In this document: positions 9,024-17,480 of the stretch, one piece after another
Layout of the letters: each line of letters begins with the position of its first letter
Numbering within the stretch: position 1 is the stretch's first letter
Source of the DNA: Streptomyces sp. NBC_01408
Lineage (GTDB): Bacteria > Actinomycetota > Actinomycetes > Streptomycetales > Streptomycetaceae
Direction: 5' to 3'
Assembly: GCF_026340255.1 (NCBI RefSeq)
Contig: NZ_JAPEPJ010000001.1
Location: 744,001-808,000, forward strand
DNA: 64,000 nucleotides
The notes under the pieces: generated by a model
Told to the model about the DNA's origin: nothing
The model's input: only the letters and a program-made list of their open reading frames with translations
Databases searched by the model: none
Made by a program: the position numbers and the translations under genes

Positions 9024-9059
9024 GGAGCCGCCGCTCAGCGGGGGCTGGGCGGCGGCTCC
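9024..9059 (-). terminator. Hairpin terminator of guaA
   Basis: A stem of 15 pairs (one G-T wobble) around a 6-base loop lies between the stop of guaA at 9080 and the next gene. On the minus strand it is followed by GTTTG. Confidence 0.7.
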
Positions 9060-9079
9060 GTCTCACGTTCGGGCGGGGA

Positions 9080-10666
9080 CTACTCCCATTCAATGGTGCC
9101 CGGGGGCTTGCTCGTGCAGTCCAGGACCACGCGGTTCACGTCCGGCACCTCGTTGGTGATGCGGGTGGAGATCCGCGCGAGGACCTCGTACGGCATGCGC
9201 GTCCAGTCCGCGGTCATGGCGTCCTCGGAGGAGACGGGGCGCAGCACGATCGGGTGGCCGTAGGTACGGCCGTCGCCCTGGACGCCCACGCTGCGGACGT
9301 CGGCGAGCAGGACGACCGGGCACTGCCAGATCTCGCGGTCCAGGCCGGCGGCGGTGAGCTCGTGGCGGGCGATGGCGTCGGCCTCGCGCAGCAGGTCCAG
9401 GCGCTCCTTGGTGACCTCGCCGACGATGCGGATGCCGAGGCCGGGGCCGGGGAAGGGCTGGCGCTGGACGATCTCGTCGGGCAGGCCGAGCTCCTGGCCG
9501 ACCATCCGGACCTCGTCCTTGAACAGCTGGCGCAGCGGCTCGACGAGCTCGAACTCGATGTCGTCGGGGAGCCCGCCCACGTTGTGGTGGGACTTGATGT
9601 TCGCGGTGCCGGTGCCGCCGCCGGACTCGACGACGTCCGGGTAGAGGGTGCCCTGCACGAGGAAGGCGACCGCCGGGCCGTCCTCCTGGAGGATCTCCAG
9701 CTGGGCCTGCTCGAAGACGCGGATGAACTCGCGGCCGATGATCTTCCGCTTGGTCTCCGGGTCGGAGACCCCGGCCAGCGCGTTCAGGAAGCGCTCCTGC
9801 GCGTCGACGACCTTCAGCTGCACGCCGGTGGCGGCGACGAAGTCCTTCTCGACCTGCTCGGTCTCGCCCTTGCGCATCAGGCCGTGGTCGACGTACACGC
9901 AGGTCAGCTGCGAGCCGATGGCCTTCTGCACGAGGGCCGCGGCGACCGCGGAGTCCACGCCGCCGGAGAGGCCGCAGATGGCGCGCTTGTCGCCGACCTG
10001 CTCGCGGATGGCCGCGATCTGCTCCTCGACGATGTTGCCGGTGGTCCAGGTCGGGGACAGGCCCGCACCGCGGTAGAGGAAGTGCTCCAGCACCTGCTGG
10101 CCGTGCGTGGAGTGCATCACCTCGGGGTGGTACTGCACGCCGTACAGCTTCTTCTCGTCGTTCTCGAAGGCCGCGACCGGTACGACGTCGGTCGACGCGC
10201 TGACGGTGAAGCCCTCGGGGGCGGCGGAGCAGGCGTCGCCGTGGGACATCCACACCGACTGGTGCTCGGGGGTGCCCTCGAAGAGGGTGGAGCCGGCCTT
10301 GGAGACGGCCAGCGGGGTGCGGCCGTACTCGCGGGCGCCGGTGTTGTCGACCTGGCCACCGAGGGTGACCGCCATCAGCTGGAAGCCGTAGCACATGCCG
10401 AAGACGGGGACGCCGGCCTCGAACAGGGAGCGGTCGAGCTGCGGGGCACCCTCCTCGTACACGGAGGACGGGCCGCCGGAGAGGATGATCGCCTTCGGGT
10501 TCTTGGCCAGCATCTCGGCGACGGGCATCGAGCTCGGCACGATCTCGCTGTAGACCCGTGCCTCGCGGACGCGGCGGGCGATGAGCTGGGCGTACTGGGC
10601 GCCGAAGTCGACGACGAGAACCGTGTCCGGGGCGCTGTCGTGGGCGGCGGAGGGTGCTTCTGGCAC
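9080..10666 (-). CDS. guaA: GMP synthase (glutamine-hydrolysing)
   Basis: Converts XMP, ATP and glutamine to GMP, the last step of guanine nucleotide synthesis. 528 residues, the usual length. The N-terminal class I glutamine amidotransferase has nucleophile Cys in GMCYGFQ, with later His and Glu in QYHPEV. The ATP-pyrophosphatase domain carries the P-loop [10 protein letters not shown]. The C-terminal dimerisation and XMP-binding region ends in PPGTIEWE. The GTG at 10666 is preferred: GGAAGG lies about 9 bases upstream and amidotransferase similarity begins soon after, whereas the open frame extends 40 codons further without similarity. guaB lies 24 kb away in the same window. Confidence 0.97.
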   Translation of the reverse strand: MPEAPSAAHDSAPDTVLVVDFGAQYAQLIARRVREARVYSEIVPSSMPVAEMLAKNPKAIILSGGPSSVYEEGAPQLDRSLFEAGVPVFGMCYGFQLMAVTLGGQVDNTGAREYGRTPLAVSKAGSTLFEGTPEHQSVWMSHGDACSAAPEGFTVSASTDVVPVAAFENDEKKLYGVQYHPEVMHSTHGQQVLEHFLYRGAGLSPTWTTGNIVEEQIAAIREQVGDKRAICGLSGGVDSAVAAALVQKAIGSQLTCVYVDHGLMRKGETEQVEKDFVAATGVQLKVVDAQERFLNALAGVSDPETKRKIIGREFIRVFEQAQLEILQEDGPAVAFLVQGTLYPDVVESGGGTGTANIKSHHNVGGLPDDIEFELVEPLRQLFKDEVRMVGQELGLPDEIVQRQPFPGPGLGIRIVGEVTKERLDLLREADAIARHELTAAGLDREIWQCPVVLLADVRSVGVQGDGRTYGHPIVLRPVSSEDAMTADWTRMPYEVLARISTRITNEVPDVNRVVLDCTSKPPGTIEWE

Positions 10667-10782
10667 GGGGCGGCCTTCCGGCGGAAGAGGTGGCTGTTTT
10701 GTCGATTCTAACGGGGGACGTAGGGGCCTCTTCGTCTCACCATCCGAGTCCCAGGCCACGGCAGTGATCCGACCAGTCAGGT

Positions 10783-11631
10783 TCATGCATCGACGGCCCG
10801 GCGAGCCCGGCTGATCAAACGCTGTGCGTCCGCCCCGAAGACGGCAGCTTCCCGAAGCGTCTTCCAGACCCGCAGGTGAGTGGCGACGCTGTCGGTGTCA
10901 TCCAGCCAGAGCTCCGCGTGCCAGGTTTCCACGACCACCTGCCGGTCGTCGTAGATCCAGAACCCGAGACCTGGCGGGATCTTCAGGGCCGCCTCAAGGG
11001 GGACGATCCCCAGTTCCACCGTGTCAAGGCCGATCACCCCCTGTAGGCGGTCGAGCTGAGCAGCAAGCACGGAAGGTGCACAGATCCGGGAATGGAGAAC
11101 CGCTTCCCACAACAAGATCCGATAGTGCTTGCCGGAGTCGTACAGTCCCTCTTGCCGCTTCATCCGGGAACGCACGGCTTCCTCCACGTCCCTCGGCGTC
11201 CGATGCAGATCGGCGAAGCGACTCAGGACCGCACGTGCGTAATCGGGCGTCTGAAGCACGCCGACGATCCAGGACGATTCCCACGCGCGGAGCACTCTCG
11301 CATCGGCCTGTGCCGCATTGTGCGCGTCCTGCACCGGGCGCAGTCCCGCGGCCAGCTGGCGGCGCCATGAGCGGATGTGGGACTCCAGTCCGCGCAGCCG
11401 GGACAGCAGCTCCTCCGCCGATTCCGGTTGCCCGACTCCCGCCGCCCACGCCCTCAGGTCTTCGGCCGTCGCTGTCTGCCGCCCGGTCTCCAGCTTGCTG
11501 ACCTTCGACTGCGTCCAGCCAAGTCGTGCCGCCAGCGCCGTACCGGTGAGCCGGCTTCCAGGACAGGACTCACGCAGCTCCCGTAGCCGTACGCCCAGGG
11601 CCGCTCTCGCCTGCTGATAGTCCGTGCTCAC
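10783..11631 (-). CDS. XRE-type helix-turn-helix regulator (DUF5753 architecture)
   Basis: Residues about 5-60 are an XRE helix-turn-helix ([23 protein letters not shown], then [14 protein letters not shown]). The rest matches the DUF5753 sensor-like domain of Streptomyces regulators ([33 protein letters not shown]). The GTG at 11631 is favoured because it overlaps the stop of a six-codon leader with a good ribosome site; a TTG at 11679 would add 16 residues. Such regulators usually sit next to small DUF397-type proteins; here the neighbours are a DUF6879-type protein and two small proteins. Confidence 0.85.
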   Translation of the reverse strand: MSTDYQQARAALGVRLRELRESCPGSRLTGTALAARLGWTQSKVSKLETGRQTATAEDLRAWAAGVGQPESAEELLSRLRGLESHIRSWRRQLAAGLRPVQDAHNAAQADARVLRAWESSWIVGVLQTPDYARAVLSRFADLHRTPRDVEEAVRSRMKRQEGLYDSGKHYRILLWEAVLHSRICAPSVLAAQLDRLQGVIGLDTVELGIVPLEAALKIPPGLGFWIYDDRQVVVETWHAELWLDDTDSVATHLRVWKTLREAAVFGADAQRLISRARRAVDA

Positions 11632-11648
11632 CGGTCCCGCACGCTCAC
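11628..11648 (-). CDS. Possible six-codon leader ORF coupled to the XRE regulator
   Basis: GTG at 11648 has AGGGGAG five bases upstream and encodes VSVRDR, then TGA. That TGA overlaps the GTG start of the regulator (GTGA). The regulator start itself has no close ribosome site, so reinitiation from this mini-ORF is plausible. Seen in sequence only; translation is inferred. Confidence 0.3.
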   Translation of the reverse strand: MSVRDR

Positions 11649-11722
11649 TGCTACTCCCCTGTCGCCAGTCCTGAGGCAAACGTCTCGTACGGCACGGCGT
11701 AATGCCAGGCCTTGTCCCGTAC

Positions 11723-12397
11723 CTAGCGGTTGACCTCGACCGGTTCGGTGATCAGCTCAACATCGAGCAGGTTGTCCCCGTCGTCGAAATTGAGGACAGC
11801 GACCAGCCTGGAATCGAAGATCCAAAGATCCTCGGAGGGCAGCCGGAGCTGCTCGGCGTCTTCCCGCCACAGATTGCGGATGTCCTCCCCGAGCGCGGCG
11901 TTCTTCTCGGTGTGGACCATCAGGTAGCGCTGGCCCGAAGTCGGCTGACTGTCGACAATGCGTACGCGACCAACCGTGACCCCGCCTGCCGTCTTCTGGC
12001 GAATGGTCCTGCTCCACGCTGTCTCCATATCCCATGACGGGCTCTCGCCCCGCAGGAACTGGGCGTATGTGTCAGTGGCTTCGTCAGAGGCGTACCGGCG
12101 CCGCGATTCCAGCCGCCAGGCGGTGTGCTCGAAGTTCTCGAACAGCTTCCCAAAAGCATCCAGGTCGATGATGCGAGGCACGCGGACGACCTCCTTGGGG
12201 CCGAAGTCGACAAGCAGTTCACGCGGAACGACGATCGCCACCTCGCTTGGCGAGAGATGGCGCAACTGAGCGACGTCATCGAGATCGGTGAGTGGCGTTC
12301 CGTGAACGACGATCTCTCCGCTGTCCAGATCCTCATGCACAGCGGGGCAGCCACCTTCACCGCTGCCCGTGCCGTTGAAGCGCAACCTGCGTGACAT
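11723..12397 (-). CDS. DUF6879-type protein
   Basis: 224 residues with a start at ATG 12397 and GAAGGGG 11 bases upstream. The N-terminal part (MSRRLRFNGTG, EDLDSGEIVVHGTPL) resembles the short protein often encoded separately before DUF6879 genes in Streptomyces. The remainder (LFENFEHTAWRLESRRRYASDE, LWIFDSRLVAVLNFDD) is DUF6879-like. Here both parts are one reading frame. It lies directly upstream of the XRE regulator. The family has no established biochemical role; guilt by association suggests signalling together with the regulator. Confidence 0.8.
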   Translation of the reverse strand: MSRRLRFNGTGSGEGGCPAVHEDLDSGEIVVHGTPLTDLDDVAQLRHLSPSEVAIVVPRELLVDFGPKEVVRVPRIIDLDAFGKLFENFEHTAWRLESRRRYASDEATDTYAQFLRGESPSWDMETAWSRTIRQKTAGGVTVGRVRIVDSQPTSGQRYLMVHTEKNAALGEDIRNLWREDAEQLRLPSEDLWIFDSRLVAVLNFDDGDNLLDVELITEPVEVNR

Positions 12398-12544
12398 CGG
12401 TCCTACCCCTTCACCGTGGGAGAGCCCTGGTCTCACAGGATGTCGGCTGCCACGCACGCATGTCGATGCATGACCGGCCGCCACCCAAGAATAATCGCGA
12501 ATAGTCTCTCCCCGCCTCAACTGGCGCTCCCTAACGTTCTGTTC

Positions 12545-12739
12545 ATGGCCTCTCAGACCACCATGAGCCCCCCGGTCCACCTGTCACTGCCTACCGACGT
12601 TCCGAGCCCCGCCGCAGGCTGCGACGTGTGCGCGGCGCTGACCCAGCAGCGCTCGGAAGCACACCGGCTGGGCGACTACTCGGCCGTGTCGGACTGCAAC
12701 GTGGAGATCGCAGCTCACCCTGGGCACGGCCGGTGTTGA
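12545..12739 (+). CDS. Small Cys-containing protein
   Basis: 64 residues with a CDVCAAL motif and the pattern QRSEAHRLGDYSAVSDCNVEIAAH, seen in small proteins beside XRE/DUF6879 genes of Streptomyces. It is transcribed away from the DUF6879 gene and overlaps the following gene by 7 bp. The start is uncertain: ATG 12545 or ATG 12563, neither with a clear ribosome site, so a leaderless message is possible. Function unknown. Confidence 0.55.
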   Translation: MASQTTMSPPVHLSLPTDVPSPAAGCDVCAALTQQRSEAHRLGDYSAVSDCNVEIAAHPGHGRC

Positions 12740-13017
12740 GCAGCCACGGTCTGTTCCGGTACGTCAGACACACCATCCGGCACGCACCGGAGGGTGGCGT
12801 CACCTACGAAGTGTTCTGTGTGGCGTACCGCTGCGGAGCCGAGTCCGGCCCGCAGGATCACCAAGAGGCGGCGCACGGCTGGGCACTGCGGCACACGGGG
12901 CGGACCGGCCATGACCTGTTCCGGCGCGTCTACACCGACCACGCGCGCGTCACACGCGCAGCTCAGCCGTCTCACCATCCGAACCGGCTTGGCCGCGAAG
13001 GGGGCGGAAGGCCATAA
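12733..13017 (+). CDS. Small protein of the DUF7848 type
   Basis: 94 residues. Recognisable pattern: YVRHTIRHAPEGGVTYEVFCVAYRCGAESG, then AAHGWALRHTGRTGHDLFRRV; the His and Cys residues could form a small zinc site. GTG at 12733 overlaps the preceding stop. The 3' end carries the promoter of the chorismate mutase leader (its stop codon lies in the -10 box). Function unknown. Confidence 0.65.
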   Translation: MLSSHGLFRYVRHTIRHAPEGGVTYEVFCVAYRCGAESGPQDHQEAAHGWALRHTGRTGHDLFRRVYTDHARVTRAAQPSHHPNRLGREGGGRP

Positions 13018-13018
13018 T
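12989..13018 (+). promoter_or_regulatory. Promoter for the chorismate mutase leader
   Basis: TTGGCC at 12989-12994, 18 bases, then CATAAT at 13013-13018. This is a good vegetative promoter by Streptomyces standards. Transcription would begin near 13025-13026, on the ATG of the leader peptide. Confidence 0.6.
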
Positions 13019-13025
13019 CCAGTCC

Positions 13026-13094
13026 ATGCGCAAGCAGCTGAGCTTCCTCTTTACCTATGGCACCGGTCGGTCCGGTCGCCATGGGTCCTCGTGA
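13026..13094 (+). CDS. Phe/Tyr-containing leader peptide, probably leaderless
   Basis: A 22-codon ORF, MRKQLSFLFTYG then Gly, Arg and Ser codons, ending TGA. It contains Phe, Leu, Phe, Thr, Tyr in succession, the end products of the chorismate mutase branch. Its ATG coincides with the predicted transcription start, so it should be read as a leaderless message. It is followed after 26 bases by a strong hairpin and then by the chorismate mutase gene. This is the classical arrangement of a ribosome-mediated attenuator. That regulation occurs is inference. Confidence 0.6.
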   Translation: MRKQLSFLFTYGTGRSGRHGSS

Positions 13095-13120
13095 TGCTCG
13101 CTTGAGCCACTGATTTCCCG

Positions 13121-13160
13121 GAGCGCCCCGGTCCGACAGGACCGGGGCGCTCTTGCGTTT
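13121..13160 (+). terminator. Attenuator-type intrinsic terminator
   Basis: A perfect 13-bp stem (13121-13133 with 13140-13152) with a 6-base loop is followed by TTGCGTTT. It lies between the leader ORF and the chorismate mutase gene, so readthrough must occur for the gene to be expressed from the upstream promoter. Confidence 0.7.
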
Positions 13161-13197
13161 CCGCTCCTGCCGGCACGACCCACAGGAGACAAGACCA

Positions 13198-13484
13198 TGA
13201 CCACCGCCACTGCCACCGCCGCCGCCACCTCCACCACCGCCCCCGAGCAGCTGATCGCCGACTCCCGGATGCGCATCGATGCCCTCGACGACCGGATCAT
13301 CGGCCTGATCCAGGAGCGGATGGCCGTCTCCACGGTCATCCAGGAGGCCCGGATCTCCTCCGGCGGCCGGCGGGTGCACCTGTCCCGCGAGATGGAGGTG
13401 CTCTCGCACTGGAGCGATGCTCTCGGAAAGCCCGGGACCGCACTCGCCATGACCCTGCTGGAGCTCTGCCGGGGCCGCGTGTGA
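13198..13484 (+). CDS. Chorismate mutase, AroQ fold
   Basis: Converts chorismate to prephenate, the entry step to Phe and Tyr. 95 residues: an Ala/Thr-rich start, then the all-helical AroQ pattern (RMRIDALDDRIIGLIQERMAVSTVIQEAR, then RVHLSREMEVLSHW). The conserved Arg of helix 1 and the second-helix Arg/Lys region are in place. ACAGGAG lies 11 bases before the ATG. It is the only gene of its unit and ends at a strong terminator. Expression is likely attenuated by aromatic amino acids through the upstream leader. Confidence 0.92.
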
Positions 13485-13714
13485 GGCCGTGGCACGGGCT
13501 GCGATCGGCCGTTCGTCACTCGATCGGACCGTGACCGGCCCCAGGGCCCTTCGTTGGTGTGGTTGTCCGCGCCAGCCAGTCGCGGACCGCGACACCACGC
13601 GTGGCTCCGCCGGAGCGATGAGACGCATCCCCCGTGGGGCGTGCGTCGTGGGACCTCGCTCCTTCGCGTGACCGGACGGCAGGGGACAGCAGCCCGGTCA
13701 CCCCGCTAGAAGGA

Positions 13715-13754
13715 CGGCCGGCCCGGGGGACGCCCCGGGCCGGCCGTTCCTTTT
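13715..13754 (+). terminator. Terminator of the chorismate mutase gene
   Basis: Perfect 14-bp stem (13715-13728 with 13733-13746), loop GACG, followed by TTCCTTTT. Confidence 0.8.
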
Positions 13755-13880
13755 CCCGCCCGCCCCTCGGCCGCCGGGCCCGCACCGCCACTGCTCAGCA
13801 CACTGTGTGACCGACGCCACAGTCCCGCCCGCCGGGTTCCGGTACAACCATCCGGGCGGATCACGTGTCACCACTTGCAC

Positions 13881-13917
13881 GCAGGGACTGCGCTCGGAGG
13901 GGGAGCGCAGTCCCTGC
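13881..13917. terminator. 15-bp perfect hairpin, probable terminator of the GMC oxidoreductase operon
   Basis: 13881-13895 pairs with 13903-13917 around a 7-base G-rich loop. It lies 38 bp past the stop of the minus-strand operon. On the plus strand it could equally end a short transcript. Confidence 0.65.
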
Positions 13918-13935
13918 GTCATTTCCCGCGTCGCT

Positions 13936-13967
13936 GCTTCACTGCTTCACCGCTTCACTGCTTCACC
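13936..13967. repeat. Tandem 16-bp repeat at the 3' end of the GMC gene
   Basis: GCTTCACTGCTTCACC occurs twice head to tail (13936-13951, 13952-13967). The stop codon of the GMC oxidoreductase lies in the second copy, so copy-number change would alter the C-terminus. Confidence 0.7.
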
Positions 13968-15745
13968 GCGTCCCCGTGCTCCCGCTTCGGCGGGATCTCC
14001 GGAATGCCGAGGAACGGCAGCCTCAGCGCGCCGAAGGCCTCCGCCGGGACCACCGGGCGGGAGGGTTCCACCGCCGCGAGGCGGGTGTAGGCCGCACCCT
14101 GCTCGGGCCGCGGGTCCCGCTCGCCCTTGTTCGGCCAGTACGACATCGCCCGCTCCGCCTGCGCCGTGATCGTCAGCGACGGGTTCACCCCGAGGTTCGC
14201 GGAGACCGCGGCGCCGTCCACCACCGAGATGCCGGGGTATCCGTAGAGCCGGTGGTACGGGTCCACCACGCCCTCCGCCGCCGAGGCGCCGATGGGGCAG
14301 CCGCCGAGGAAGTGCGCGGTCAGCGGGGTGCCCATCAGCTCGCCCACGTTGCTGCCCGCGAAGCCGTTGATCTCCTCGGCCAGCAGGGTCGCGGCCTGCG
14401 TGGCCTCCGCGATCTGTACCGGGTTCGGGGCGCCGTGGCCCTGGCGGGCGGTGAGCAGTCCCTTCCCGATGCCGCCGGGCTTGCGGTAGGTCGTCAGGGA
14501 GTTGTCCAGCGACTGCATGACCAGGCCGATGATGGTCCGCTCCGACCAGCGCCGGTTGGACAGCGAGCGCGCCAGCTGTACGGGGTGCTTCGCGGTCCGG
14601 GCCAGCCACGCCCGCACCCGGTGCTTGCCGTACGGGACCTGAAGGACGGTCATGAACCCCATGGCGTTGGAGCCCTTGCCGTAGCGGACGGGCTCGATGT
14701 GGGTGTCGGCGTTGGGGTGCACCGAGGAGGTGATCGCCACGCCCCGGGTGAAATCGGCCCGCCGCTCGCTGCCGTGCCGCCTGCGGTAGCGGCGGTCGTC
14801 GGTCTGCGCGCCGACCAGGCCCTCCGAGTTGGTCCGGGTCAGCTCGCCGAGCCGGTCCGACAGGTGCGGCAGTTCGCCCTGGTCCTTCATCGTGTGCAGC
14901 AGGGTCTGCGTGCCGTACGTACCCGCCGCGACGACCACGTAGCGGGCGCGCAGCACCTTCGCGCGGCCCCTGCGGCGGGCGTCGGTGGGGACCGTGCGGA
15001 CGCGATAGCCGCCGTCCGGGTGCGCGGAGAGCGCGGTGACGGTGGTCATCGGGTGGATGACGGCTCCGGCCGTTTCGGCGAGGTGCAGGTAGTTCTCGTT
15101 CAGGGTGTTCTTCGCGCCGTGGCGGCAGCCGGTCATGCACTCGCCGCATTCGGTGCAGGCCTTGCGGGAGGGGCCGGCGCCGCCGAAGTAGGGGTCGGGC
15201 ACCTCCTCGCCGGGCCGGACCTTCGCGCGGCCCTCGGCATCCTCGCCGTCCCCGAAGAAGACGCCGACCGGGGCCATGTGGAAGGAGTCGGACACGCCCA
15301 TCTTCTCGGCGGCGGCCTTGAGGTGAACGTCGGAGGGGGTCAGCGTCGGGTTGAGCCGTACGCCGAGCATCCGCTTGGCCTGGTCGTAGTACGGGGCGAG
15401 TTCCTCGCGCCAGTCGGTGATGGAGGCCCACTGCCGGTCCTCGAAGAAGGCGGCGGGCGGGACGTACAGGGTGTTGGCGTAGTTGAGGGAACCGCCGCCC
15501 ACGCCGGCGCCCGCGAGGACCATCACGTTGCCGAGCAGGTGGATGCGCTGGATCCCGTAGAGCCCGAGGGCCGGGGCCCACAGGTAGTTGCGCAGGTCCC
15601 AGCTGTTCTTCGGCAGGCTCTCGCGGGTGAACCGGCGCCCTGCCTCCAGGACGCCGACCCGGTACCCCTTCTCGGTGAGGCGCAGGGCGGATACCGATCC
15701 CCCGAAGCCCGATCCGATGACGATGACGTCGTAGTCGTACGACAC
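13955..15745 (-). CDS. GMC oxidoreductase (cholesterol oxidase-like)
   Basis: FAD-dependent oxidoreductase of 596 residues. The dinucleotide fold begins at residue 5 (DVIVIGSGFGGSVSA). An FAD-contacting stretch reads GAGVGGGSLNYAN, and the C-terminal signature reads VVDGAAVSANLGVNPSLTI. A Cys cluster near residue 200 (CTECGECMTGC) is typical of this bacterial subgroup and may bind a metal or cluster. There is no signal peptide, so it is cytosolic. It starts 10 bp after the aldehyde dehydrogenase and is surely co-transcribed. The substrate is unknown; cholesterol-type sterols are the closest named relatives. Confidence 0.88.
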   Translation of the reverse strand: MSYDYDVIVIGSGFGGSVSALRLTEKGYRVGVLEAGRRFTRESLPKNSWDLRNYLWAPALGLYGIQRIHLLGNVMVLAGAGVGGGSLNYANTLYVPPAAFFEDRQWASITDWREELAPYYDQAKRMLGVRLNPTLTPSDVHLKAAAEKMGVSDSFHMAPVGVFFGDGEDAEGRAKVRPGEEVPDPYFGGAGPSRKACTECGECMTGCRHGAKNTLNENYLHLAETAGAVIHPMTTVTALSAHPDGGYRVRTVPTDARRRGRAKVLRARYVVVAAGTYGTQTLLHTMKDQGELPHLSDRLGELTRTNSEGLVGAQTDDRRYRRRHGSERRADFTRGVAITSSVHPNADTHIEPVRYGKGSNAMGFMTVLQVPYGKHRVRAWLARTAKHPVQLARSLSNRRWSERTIIGLVMQSLDNSLTTYRKPGGIGKGLLTARQGHGAPNPVQIAEATQAATLLAEEINGFAGSNVGELMGTPLTAHFLGGCPIGASAAEGVVDPYHRLYGYPGISVVDGAAVSANLGVNPSLTITAQAERAMSYWPNKGERDPRPEQGAAYTRLAAVEPSRPVVPAEAFGALRLPFLGIPEIPPKREHGDAVKQ

Positions 15746-15755
15746 GGGCGTGCCC

Positions 15756-17387
15756 CTAACGCAGTCGGAGGGCCTTCATGATCTGGAGGCTGCGGGTCAT
15801 GAACGCCGCGTACTTCTCGTCGTCCATGCCCAGCGAGGGCGCCATCGGGAGCAGTCGCTGGTGGGCGACGGTCTGGGCCTCGGTGTACTTGAGGATGCCC
15901 TCGGAGCCGTGGCGGCGGCCGAGACCGGAGTCCTTCATACCGCCCATGGGCGCCTGGGCGCTGCCGTAGGCGGGGGCGTAACCCTCGTTGATGTTGACGG
16001 TGCCGGTGCGCAGGCGGGCGGCGACGGCGTGGCCGCGGCGGGAGTCCTTGGTCCACACGCTGGAGTTCAGGCCGTAGGCGGTGGCGTTGGCCTCGGCGAT
16101 CGCCTCGTCCTCGTCGGTGAAGCGGTAGACGGAGACGACCGGGCCGAAGGTCTCCTCGCCGCACACCGCCATCGGCGCCTCGACCCCGTCGAGGATGGTG
16201 GGCTCGTAGAAGAGCGGCCCGATGTCGGGGCGGGCGGTGCCGCCGGCGACGAGCGTGGCGCCCTTGGCCACGGCCTCGTCCACGTGCCGCTGTACGGTCT
16301 CCAGCTGGCGCTCGCCGACCAGGGAGCCCATGTCGGCGCCGTAGGCGAGGGCGCTGCCCAGGCGCATGGCCTTGGTGCGGGCGGCGAACCGCTCCACGAA
16401 GGCGTCGGCGATCGAGGCGTGGACGTAGAGCCGCTCTATGGAGATGCACAGCTGGCCCGCGGAGGAGAAGCAGGCGCGGACGGCGCCCGCGGCGGCCTTC
16501 TCGATGTCGGCGTCGTGCAGGACGAGCATGGCGTTCTTGCCGCCGAGTTCGAGGGAGACCCCGACGAGGCGGGCGGCGGCGCCCTGGGCGACCTCGCGGC
16601 CGGTTCGGGTGGAGCCGGTGAAGGAGACGTAGTCGGCGTGGCGGACCACCTCGGGGCCGACGACGGGGCCCTCGCCGAGGACGATCTGGAAGACCTCGGC
16701 GGGCAGTCCGGCCTCGATCAGCAGGTCACGGGCCCACAGGGCGGTCAGCGCGGTCTCGGTGTCGGGCTTCATGACGACCGCGTTGCCCGAGACGAAGGCG
16801 GGCAGGGCGTCGCCGACCGACAGCTCCAGGGGGTAGTTCCAGGGGGCGATCTGGCCGACGACCCCGCGCGGCTGGCGCAGCTCGGTGACCTTGGTGAGGG
16901 TGGGCATGGCGCCGGTGTGGCCCTTGGGGCGCAGGTACGAGGGGGCCTTGCGGCCGTAGTGGCGGGCGGCCACGGCGACGGCCTGGACTTCTTCGTGGGC
17001 GTGCAGCCGGGCCTTGCCGGTCTCCAGCTGGATGAGGTCGAGGACCTCGGTCTGCCGGGCCAGGACCAGGTCGTGGAAGCGCAGCAGGACGGCCGCCCGC
17101 TCGCGTACGGGGACGGCGGCCCAGGCGCTCTGGGCGGCGCGGGCCCGGCCGAAGGCCTCGGCGACGTCCTCGGGGGTGGCCTCGGGCAGTTCGGCCAGCC
17201 GGTCGCCGGTGAAGGGCGTGTGGTTGGCGGTGCGGCCGGAGCCGATCACTCCGCGCGTCAGCCGGGTGACCAGGTCGGGGGTCACCACGTCGGCGGCGGT
17301 GCGGGCGCCGGCCGGTGCCGGGGCGACCGGGTTGGTGGGCTGCGGTGCGGCGCGGAGGGGGGCGGCAGGGGCCTGCGAGTCCGTCAT
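15756..17387 (-). CDS. Succinic-semialdehyde dehydrogenase-type aldehyde dehydrogenase
   Basis: 543 residues of the aldehyde dehydrogenase superfamily, closest in pattern to actinobacterial GabD2-type succinate-semialdehyde dehydrogenases. General base Glu280 lies in LELGGKN and nucleophile Cys314 in AGQLCIS. The NAD(P)-binding FTGSTRTG motif precedes them. The first 35 residues are Ala/Pro-rich and extra to the domain. It is the first gene of the two-gene operon with the GMC oxidoreductase, which suggests an alcohol-to-aldehyde-to-acid sequence; this is inferred. Confidence 0.88.
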   Translation of the reverse strand: MTDSQAPAAPLRAAPQPTNPVAPAPAGARTAADVVTPDLVTRLTRGVIGSGRTANHTPFTGDRLAELPEATPEDVAEAFGRARAAQSAWAAVPVRERAAVLLRFHDLVLARQTEVLDLIQLETGKARLHAHEEVQAVAVAARHYGRKAPSYLRPKGHTGAMPTLTKVTELRQPRGVVGQIAPWNYPLELSVGDALPAFVSGNAVVMKPDTETALTALWARDLLIEAGLPAEVFQIVLGEGPVVGPEVVRHADYVSFTGSTRTGREVAQGAAARLVGVSLELGGKNAMLVLHDADIEKAAAGAVRACFSSAGQLCISIERLYVHASIADAFVERFAARTKAMRLGSALAYGADMGSLVGERQLETVQRHVDEAVAKGATLVAGGTARPDIGPLFYEPTILDGVEAPMAVCGEETFGPVVSVYRFTDEDEAIAEANATAYGLNSSVWTKDSRRGHAVAARLRTGTVNINEGYAPAYGSAQAPMGGMKDSGLGRRHGSEGILKYTEAQTVAHQRLLPMAPSLGMDDEKYAAFMTRSLQIMKALRLR

Positions 17388-17480
17388 GGCGGTGAGCGTA
17401 TTGCGCGCGGGACCCTTTGGGTACCCGTGGGTAACCGGATTTTGCCATTTCCGCCAGCGATCGCTGGCAGGGTGCCGGGA

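Larger units (their letters stand above)
13485..13954. other. Gene-poor interval between chorismate mutase and GMC oxidoreductase genes
   Basis: 470 bp. It holds two strong hairpins (13715-13746 and 13881-13917), an imperfect IR around 13668-13700, and the start of a short tandem repeat. A TACAAC box near 13842 followed by the second hairpin could mark a small RNA, but the -35 is poor. No convincing coding region was seen. Confidence 0.5.
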
